A program made the translations under genes and the position numbers. Below are positions 1 through 4,792 of a DNA stretch of 5,900 nucleotides, piece after piece (position 1 is the stretch's first letter; each line of letters opens with the position of its first letter). The notes beneath the pieces were generated by a model. The model saw only the letters and a list, made by a program, of their open reading frames with translations. It was not told the DNA's origin and ran no database searches. This DNA comes from Bryobacterales bacterium (lineage in GTDB: Bacteria; Acidobacteriota; Terriglobia; Bryobacterales; Bryobacteraceae): contig JAOAPP010000399.1 in the NCBI GenBank assembly GCA_025462985.1, positions 1-5,900 on the forward strand. Reading direction: 5' to 3'.

Positions 1-3
1 AAA

Positions 4-49
4 GCCGGTTTCGGGTACGGAAACGGCTCGACGGGATTAAGGCGAGCCG
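4..49 (+). repeat. Two overlapping, mutually exclusive inverted repeats upstream of the first gene
   Basis: Hairpin A pairs 4-6 and 8-12 (GCC, GTTTC) with 20-27 (GAAACGGC), with one bulged G at 7 and a 7-base loop. Hairpin B pairs 24-30 (CGGCTCG) with 43-49 (CGAGCCG), a perfect 7-base stem with a 12-base loop. Both need bases 24-27, so only one can form at a time. Neither is followed by a T-run, so a standard intrinsic terminator is not supported. The region lies just upstream of an extended -10 element. It could be the 3' end of an upstream transcript, an operator, or chance pairing in GC-rich DNA. In another frame a possible upstream coding tail would stop at 38-40 (TAA), but it is too short to call. 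Confidence 0.3.
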
Positions 50-65
50 GAAAGCTCCAGATTCT

Positions 66-74
66 TGGTATACT
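66..74 (+). promoter_or_regulatory. Extended -10 promoter (TGG-TATACT)
   Basis: Positions 66-74 read TGGTATACT: a TGn extension directly followed by TATACT, one mismatch from the sigma-70 consensus TATAAT. No convincing TTGACA-like -35 is present at 16-18 bases upstream (the region there reads GCCGGA), which fits an extended -10 promoter. Transcription would begin near 80-82. That leaves about 13 bases before the ATG at 94 and would exclude the in-frame TTG at 79 as a start. It probably drives the zinc-ribbon gene and perhaps cca. Confidence 0.5.
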
Positions 75-93
75 CCGCTTGTCGGACAGCAAC

Positions 94-381
94 ATGACTG
101 AACAGCGACTAGGTGATATCATCGATGACTTTTGCGTGAAGTGTCGCCGGCTTACCAACCATTCGATCGTTTCCTTGGTTGAGGGACAAGCGGCAAAAGT
201 CCGCTGCCGGACCTGCTACCACGATCACGACTACCGGCATGAACAGGCTCCTCCCTCAAAGAAGGAATTGAAGAAGGCCGAGGCTGCGCAGGCTGCTTTA
301 GCGGGAGCAAATGGCGCGCCGGCCGTGGTGTCGGAAGTGACGCCGGATACAGACATAAACGCCGCCGGCAAAGGCGCGTAG
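94..381 (+). CDS. Small zinc-ribbon protein, function unknown
   Basis: A 95-residue protein that I cannot assign to a named family. Residues 14-17 (CVKC) and 38-41 (CRTC) form a CxxC-x20-CxxC arrangement, the signature of a four-cysteine zinc ribbon. A His/Asp-rich patch follows (residues 43-50, HDHDYRHE). Residues about 56-75 are Lys/Glu/Ala-rich and probably helical, and the tail is low complexity with Ala/Gly. There is no signal peptide or membrane segment, so it is probably cytoplasmic. Small ribbons of this kind often bind nucleic acid or partner proteins; that is inference. I chose ATG 94 because the extended -10 at 66-74 puts the transcript start after the in-frame TTG at 79. A weak GGA at 84-86 could serve as ribosome binding site. 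The frame stays open to the window edge, so a longer N-terminus cannot be excluded. It lies 67 bases upstream of cca on the same strand and may be co-transcribed with it. Confidence 0.72.
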   Translation: MTEQRLGDIIDDFCVKCRRLTNHSIVSLVEGQAAKVRCRTCYHDHDYRHEQAPPSKKELKKAEAAQAALAGANGAPAVVSEVTPDTDINAAGKGA

Positions 382-398
382 CACCACCCTCTGACAGT

Positions 399-408
399 CC
401 CGATCGGG
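399..408 (+). repeat. 10-base perfect palindrome in the gap before cca
   Basis: CCCGATCGGG at 399-408 is a perfect palindrome in the 67-base gap (382-448). A second small inverted repeat follows at 412-416/424-428 (GGCAC and GTGCC, 7-base loop). No T-run follows either one. CTGACA at 391-396 resembles a -35 box, but no acceptable -10 lies at the right distance. It could be a regulator site or simply GC-rich chance symmetry. Confidence 0.25.
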
Positions 409-448
409 CAGGGCACTCTACGGGTGCCGGAATTCGTTCAGCCATCTC

Positions 449-1783
449 ATGGAGACCGAACCGCGGGCCGTTCTTGCTAATCAAATCATCCTTACGTTAC
501 GCGAACGAGGTCACCAGGCGTACCTTGTAGGTGGCTGTGTCCGTGACCGGCTTCTAGGGATCATACCGAAGGATTACGACGTTAGCACTGACGCAACGCC
601 CGATTTGCTGCTTGGTTATTTCCCACGGTCTCAGCCGGTCGGCGCACATTTTGGGGTGGTTCTCGTAACCTGCGAAGCCGGTTTTCATGTGGAGGTGGCA
701 ACATTTCGCAGCGAGGGCGCATATGTCGATGGCCGCCGTCCAGATAAAGTTCACTTCGAAACTGATCCTGCTCTTGATGCAAAGCGCCGGGACTTCACAA
801 TCAACGGTCTGATGCAAGATCCGCTATCCATGCGGGTCCTCGATTTCGTTGGTGGTCAGGAGGATCTCGAAGCCCGGACCATCCGGGCCATCGGCGACGC
901 TGCAGTCCGGTACGCTGAAGATCATCTGCGAATGCTGCGCGCAATCCGGTTTGCTGCACGGCTCCATTTTTCCATTGAGGAACGCACAATGAGTGCGATC
1001 CGCGAACTCGCTCCTGCGATTACCAGGATTTCCACCGAGCGCATTCGCGATGAACTCATTCGAATTTTGACGGAAGGCGGGGCGAAAAGAGGTTTCGAAT
1101 TGCTGGACGAATCGGGGCTGCTCAAGGTGTTGTTGCCCGAGATCAAAGCATTTCAAGGAGTGGAGCAGCCGCCGGAATTTCACCCCGAGGGCGATGTGTG
1201 GACGCATGTGCTGCTGATGCTCGACAATCTGCACTCGCCAACTCCTAGTCTCGCCGCCGGAGTGCTGCTGCACGATGTTGGCAAACCTCCGACTTACCGC
1301 GTGGCAGACCGCATCCGCTTCGATGGGCATGCAGAGGTGGGAGCGGAGATGACCAGATCGATCCTGCATCGGCTTCGCTTTTCCAATCAGGATCTTGAGC
1401 AGATTACGTCCCTCGTTGCCAATCACATGAGATTCAAAGACGTGATGCAGATGCGCACGAGCACGCTGAAGCGATTTCTCTGTATGCCGCACTTCGAAGA
1501 GCATCTAGAGCTTCACCGGCTCGACTGTCAGGCAAGCAACGGCTACACGGCGGCATATGACTTTGTAAAAGCAAAACAGGCAGAATTCGGAGAAGAACAG
1601 CTTCGACCTCCGCGATTGCTCACCGGGAAAGATCTGATTGCGGAAGGGTATAAGCCGGGTCCAGCATTTAGCGTCGCGCTTTCGGCACTGGAAACAGCTC
1701 AACTGGAGGGGCAGATCACAACCCGTGAGGAGGCCCTCGAAATAGTTCGAGCCGTCCTCGATCCATTGCATTTGCCGCACTGA
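449..1783 (+). CDS. cca: CCA tRNA nucleotidyltransferase / poly(A) polymerase family, with C-terminal HD domain
   Basis: Class II nucleotidyltransferase of 444 residues that builds or repairs the 3'-terminal CCA of tRNAs from CTP and ATP in the cytoplasm. The head domain starts with LVGGCVRD (26-33). The catalytic metal-binding carboxylates are D42 and D44 (DYD), and RRDFTIN follows at 113-119. The EDxxR base-selection motif is at 157-161 (EDHLR), inside the conserved helix that ends in RAIRFAARL. STERIRDEL (195-203) is the neck motif. A metal-dependent HD phosphohydrolase domain follows, with H253, H275-D276 (LLHDVGKP), H294 and D359, like the HD domain of E. coli Cca. ATG 449 is the first possible start: upstream in frame there is only a TGA at 392-394, with no start codon between. 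No good Shine-Dalgarno is visible. Full CCA addition is the default call; an enzyme adding only CC or only A, or a poly(A) polymerase, shares these motifs and cannot be excluded by eye. Confidence 0.92.
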   Translation: METEPRAVLANQIILTLRERGHQAYLVGGCVRDRLLGIIPKDYDVSTDATPDLLLGYFPRSQPVGAHFGVVLVTCEAGFHVEVATFRSEGAYVDGRRPDKVHFETDPALDAKRRDFTINGLMQDPLSMRVLDFVGGQEDLEARTIRAIGDAAVRYAEDHLRMLRAIRFAARLHFSIEERTMSAIRELAPAITRISTERIRDELIRILTEGGAKRGFELLDESGLLKVLLPEIKAFQGVEQPPEFHPEGDVWTHVLLMLDNLHSPTPSLAAGVLLHDVGKPPTYRVADRIRFDGHAEVGAEMTRSILHRLRFSNQDLEQITSLVANHMRFKDVMQMRTSTLKRFLCMPHFEEHLELHRLDCQASNGYTAAYDFVKAKQAEFGEEQLRPPRLLTGKDLIAEGYKPGPAFSVALSALETAQLEGQITTREEALEIVRAVLDPLHLPH

Positions 1784-1808
1784 GAACGAGATTTTTGGCA
1801 TCTTAGAA

Positions 1809-1841
1809 AAGCGGAGTGCGTCCAAACTCTTGCGTCCGCTT
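1809..1841 (+). repeat. Inverted and direct repeats in the egtB leader
   Basis: AAGCGGA at 1809-1815 and TCCGCTT at 1835-1841 form a perfect 7-base inverted repeat with a 19-base loop. Overlapping it, TGCGTCC occurs twice in direct orientation (1817-1823 and 1831-1837). No T-run follows, so this is not a normal intrinsic terminator for cca. The 81-base gap between cca and egtB is the only non-coding DNA ahead of the egt genes, so an operator or leader structure is possible. I see no convincing -35/-10 pair in it. Confidence 0.3.
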
Positions 1842-1864
1842 GCACCAAAGGGACATCCCAACAC

Positions 1865-3097
1865 ATGCCTGTCACTACATTTGCTCTCGCAAAGTTGATC
1901 GAAGAACTAGAGTGTGGTAGGGCCGAGAGCGACAGATTCTTCGGCGTGATCAAGTCCGAAGCGATCTATCAGCGGCCTATCGATGCGCGGCATCGCGTGA
2001 TCTTCTACATCGGACACCTGGATGGCTTCGATTCCATTCAAATCTGTCGTGAAGGTCTTGGCATCAAGTCGCGCGATCCAAACCTTGACGATCTTTTCCA
2101 GGCCGGAATCGACCCTGATGGAGCGCATCTGCCTTCGGATCAGGCGTCGGACTGGCCGAGCCTAGCCCAGGTTCAAGATTACGTAGCACGCTGCCGCTCC
2201 CACGTTGACCGTCATCTCGAAAGCGCAAGCGAGGAACTAGTCTACATGGCTTTGGAGCATCGGCTGATGCATCTGGAGACCCTGGCTTACATGTTCCATA
2301 ATCTCCCCTACGTTCTGAAGAACGTTCCTCCTTCGGAGCCGATCGGTGGAGAGTGCAGACCCGATGGGGTGAAGAACGAATGGAGACCCATAGCATCAGG
2401 GACAGCAACCCTGGGCAAGCCGCACGACGGAACGTTTGGGTGGGATAACGAATACGATGAAACACGGTTTGATGTTGCCGCATTTGAGATACAGCGATTT
2501 AGCGTGACTAACGGCGAGTATCTGAAATATGTGAATGAAGGAGCGCCCATGCCGCACTTCTGGGTGCGCCGCGGCGGCGCCATCTTCTACCGCGGTATGT
2601 TTGGAGAAACTCCATTGCCGCTTTCCTGGCCTGTGTACATCACGCAGGCTGAAGCGCAAGCCTACGCGGACGCCCATGGACTGGTCCTTCCGACGGAGCA
2701 GCAGTTTCATCGCGCTGCCCACGGAACTTCCGACGGCGCCGATCGTGAGTATCCGTGGGGTGCCTACACTCCTTCGGCGCAGCGAGGCACCTTCGACTTT
2801 CATCAGTGGGATCCGAAGCCGGTCAATGCAACCCCCGCAGGAGACAGTGCATTCGGAGTAAGTCAGCTGGTGGGTAACGGGTGGGAGTGGACATGTACGC
2901 CCTTTGGCCCGCTCCCCGGGTTTTCGCCGAGGCCGAGTTACCCAGGCTACTCTGCCAGCTTCTTTGACGGGCAGCATTTTGTATTGAAAGGTGGATCGGC
3001 ACGCACGGCGGCGCGTCTGCTACGCCCCTCGTTCCGTAACTGGTTCAGACGCGATTATCCCTTTGTGTATGCGAAATTTCGTTGCGTGAGTAAGTAG
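1865..3097 (+). CDS. egtB: Ergothioneine sulfoxide synthase EgtB (DinB plus FGE-sulfatase non-haem iron enzyme)
   Basis: A 410-residue cytoplasmic enzyme expected to use Fe(II) and O2 to join a cysteine-type thiol to hercynine, giving the hercynylcysteine sulfoxide. The N-terminal DinB-like four-helix domain (about 5-150) supplies a probable three-histidine iron site: H51 (IGHLDGFD) plus H132 and H136 (EHRLMHLE), the HxxxHxE pattern of EgtB. The C-terminal FGE-sulfatase domain (about 172-408) shows FSVTNGEYL, LVLPTEQQFHRAA, GNGWEWT (338-344), LKGGS (374-378) and RPSFRNWF (387-394). It lacks the paired cysteines of formylglycine-generating enzymes. Y359 and Y362 sit where mycobacterial EgtB carries its active-site tyrosines, by alignment from memory. 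The start is ATG 1865: the frame upstream is open to the cca stop but has no start codon, and AAAGGGA at 1847-1853 may be the ribosome binding site. egtD follows after 11 bases, which strongly supports the call. Donor (cysteine or gamma-glutamylcysteine) is not fixed; cysteine looks likelier. Confidence 0.86.
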   Translation: MPVTTFALAKLIEELECGRAESDRFFGVIKSEAIYQRPIDARHRVIFYIGHLDGFDSIQICREGLGIKSRDPNLDDLFQAGIDPDGAHLPSDQASDWPSLAQVQDYVARCRSHVDRHLESASEELVYMALEHRLMHLETLAYMFHNLPYVLKNVPPSEPIGGECRPDGVKNEWRPIASGTATLGKPHDGTFGWDNEYDETRFDVAAFEIQRFSVTNGEYLKYVNEGAPMPHFWVRRGGAIFYRGMFGETPLPLSWPVYITQAEAQAYADAHGLVLPTEQQFHRAAHGTSDGADREYPWGAYTPSAQRGTFDFHQWDPKPVNATPAGDSAFGVSQLVGNGWEWTCTPFGPLPGFSPRPSYPGYSASFFDGQHFVLKGGSARTAARLLRPSFRNWFRRDYPFVYAKFRCVSK

Positions 3098-3108
3098 GCA
3101 GAAAGTTT

Positions 3109-4059
3109 ATGGCTTCGGCGATAGCTCCTCAGTTGTCAGAATTCGCTCTGGATGTACAGGAAGGGCTGGGCCGCGCAGGTCAGAAGGCTCTTTCGCCGCG
3201 GTACTTCTATGACGAGCTAGGCAGTACTTTGTTCGAGGCAATTACGTTGCTACCGGAATACGGATTAACGCGGGCGGATGAGCGACTGCTGAAATCCCAT
3301 GCCGTCGACATTGCCAGCCTGACTGGTCCGGTGGAGTCAGTTGCCGAACTCGGAAGCGGCAGCGGAAGAAAAACGCGGTTTGTGCTGGAGGCGTTCGGGA
3401 CCGGTGTCGTATATTGCCCCATCGATATTTCGGCCGCCGCACTCGCGCTTTGTGAAAAGCAAGTGAACGATCTGTCGGTGGTTCGAGCGGTATGCGCCGA
3501 CTGGATGAATGGACTCGAGCAGATCGCGGCCGAAAGGAGCGGCAGACAACCGCTGCTGTTGCTGTTCCTGGGAAGTTCCATCGGCAATCTGCTGCGCGAG
3601 GAGCTTCCTGGCTTCTTTGCGCAGATTCGGGCAGCATTGAAGCCCGGAGATTTTCTCTTGCTGGGGGCCGACCTGATCAAGAACATCAAGACTATGTTGA
3701 CAGCCTACGATGATCCGATCGGCGTGACAGCCGCCTTCAATCTGAACTTACTCTCTCGCATGAACCGTGAGTTGCAGGGAGACTTCGATCTGCGATCATT
3801 CAGTCACGAGGTTCGCTGGAATGCAGCGGCCCGGCGGATAGAGATGCACCTTCTTTCTTGCCGTGACCAAACAGTCTTCATCCGGGTGCTCAACCGGAAG
3901 TTCGCCTTCTGCGCCGGTGAAACGATCTGGACGGAGTCTTCGCACAAGTTCACGACGGACGAACTGGACGCATACGCGGAGGCCAGCGGCTTTAGTTCTG
4001 TTCGAAGCTGGGTCGATACGGACTGGGCCTTCGCGGAGGTGCTCTGGCAGCGCCGTTAA
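3109..4059 (+). CDS. egtD: L-histidine N-alpha-methyltransferase EgtD
   Basis: SAM-dependent methyltransferase of 316 residues (usual length about 320) that trimethylates the alpha-amino group of L-histidine to hercynine, the first step of ergothioneine synthesis. The family start is clear: LSPRYFYDELGSTLFEAIT (28-46) and LPEYGLTRADERLL. The SAM-binding motif is ELGSGSGRKT (80-89), and FLGSSIGN (153-160) follows. The histidine-binding residues known from mycobacterial EgtD (N166, Y206, E282, S284) match N160, Y200, E276 and S278 here, all at a constant offset of six, so the substrate site appears intact. The ATG lies 11 bases after the egtB stop, with an AGG at 3096-3098 overlapping that stop as a possible ribosome binding site; translation is probably coupled. 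The TAA stop at 4057-4059 overlaps the stop of the convergent deacetylase gene, leaving no intergenic space for a terminator. No lyase (egtE) follows. Confidence 0.94.
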   Translation: MASAIAPQLSEFALDVQEGLGRAGQKALSPRYFYDELGSTLFEAITLLPEYGLTRADERLLKSHAVDIASLTGPVESVAELGSGSGRKTRFVLEAFGTGVVYCPIDISAAALALCEKQVNDLSVVRAVCADWMNGLEQIAAERSGRQPLLLLFLGSSIGNLLREELPGFFAQIRAALKPGDFLLLGADLIKNIKTMLTAYDDPIGVTAAFNLNLLSRMNRELQGDFDLRSFSHEVRWNAAARRIEMHLLSCRDQTVFIRVLNRKFAFCAGETIWTESSHKFTTDELDAYAEASGFSSVRSWVDTDWAFAEVLWQRR

Positions 4060-4781
4060 AGGTTCAGAATTGCTCGCCACCTAGCACTGTGGAGCGGCAC
4101 CCAGATACGCTCTGCGCCTTTGTACTTCTCGCTATAGCGCGCAATCGTTCTCGCCATCCCGGCATCAATCTGCGAATGGTAATGACTGATGACACGCTCT
4201 TTTAATCGCCAGGCTGCGGATTGTTGGAGTGCAGGGAACAGGCGCACACCCAGTTGCGCTTCGGCCCTCGAAACACGCTTGCGAATCGACGCTTCGTCCG
4301 TCCAGGCGGCGTATGGAAGGTCTTCGTAAAATCCCAAACAATGCGCCCCGGCAGCTCTCAAGGCGGCTCGGTGAACAGTTCGGTGATCGATATGATCCCC
4401 TAACGCGAGGGGGGCAAGCACTAAAGCGTTGCGACATTTGGCCCACATTTGATGGCTCAGGAAGTCCACTTCCTCTGCCAGAGGACTGAATGCTTCAATA
4501 TTGGTGATAGCCCCGAAGTTGATGGGAAGGCGTACCGGGGCGTCGAGCAGCGAAAGAGAGTGCACGCGGATCTGGGCGCCGATGGATTTCAACGAGCGTC
4601 GGTCTTCGCGCGCGCGGATTGCAGGGACATCGCCCGCAGCCGGAGCGTACGGGGCGTAAGCACTACGCGTAAAGAAATTGAAGACCGTAATCTCTACACC
4701 GGCTCCAGCCCAGCGCCTGAGAGCAAGGGTCAATGAAAACGCCGCGTCGTCCCGATGAGGGGACAAGACCGTAAGCCGCAT
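4056..4781 (-). CDS. PIG-L (LmbE-like) family zinc deacetylase, probably acting on a sugar
   Basis: A 241-residue protein of the PIG-L N-acetylglucosaminyl deacetylase superfamily, whose members remove N-acetyl (or amide-linked) groups from amino-sugar conjugates using zinc. The N-terminal metal motif is SPHRDDAAFSL (7-17): H9 and D12 as ligands and D11 as probable general base. The second motif is GDHIDHRTVH (128-137), matching HxDHxxxH, with H133 as third ligand. FYEDLPYA (151-158) is also typical of this family. Arg10 replaces the proline of the common AHPDD form. There is no signal peptide or membrane segment. ATG 4781 is directly preceded by an in-frame TGA (4782-4784), so no upstream start exists. 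It begins 11 bases after the glf stop and is surely in the same operon, pointing to surface polysaccharide or glycoconjugate synthesis. A thiol role (MshB, BshB or Mca-like) is conceivable because egtBD is next door, but the opposite strand argues against it. Confidence 0.85.
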   Translation of the reverse strand: MRLTVLSPHRDDAAFSLTLALRRWAGAGVEITVFNFFTRSAYAPYAPAAGDVPAIRAREDRRSLKSIGAQIRVHSLSLLDAPVRLPINFGAITNIEAFSPLAEEVDFLSHQMWAKCRNALVLAPLALGDHIDHRTVHRAALRAAGAHCLGFYEDLPYAAWTDEASIRKRVSRAEAQLGVRLFPALQQSAAWRLKERVISHYHSQIDAGMARTIARYSEKYKGAERIWVPLHSARWRAILNL

Positions 4782-4792
4782 TCAACCGTGGT

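Noticed and set aside
391..420. Promoter for cca from CTGACA at 391-396
   Set aside because: At 16-19 bases downstream there is only CACTCT/ACTCTA-like sequence, too far from TATAAT to support a call.
824..1504. Long open frame of 226 codons on the minus strand inside cca
   Set aside because: It lies entirely opposite the conserved cca motifs and its translation has no recognisable domain; it is a GC-driven antisense shadow.
2396..2977. Open frame of 193 codons on the minus strand inside egtB
   Set aside because: Fully contained within well-conserved egtB coding sequence, with an Arg/Pro/Ser-rich composition typical of a shadow frame.
1865..3097. Formylglycine-generating enzyme (sulfatase maturation) as the identity of the FGE-domain protein
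   Set aside because: The N-terminal DinB-like domain with H51/H132/H136 is not part of that enzyme, the paired active-site cysteines after the GGS motif are missing (KGGSARTAARLL), and egtD follows directly.
4072..4095. Hairpin (GCT/CCAC pairing with GTGG/AGC, two-base bulge) just past the egtD stop as an intrinsic terminator
   Set aside because: No T-run follows on either strand, the stem is bulged, and it lies inside the PIG-L coding region.
4221..4736. Plus-strand open frames opposite the PIG-L gene
   Set aside because: The minus-strand frame has both zinc motifs in the right order and spacing; the plus-strand translations show nothing recognisable.
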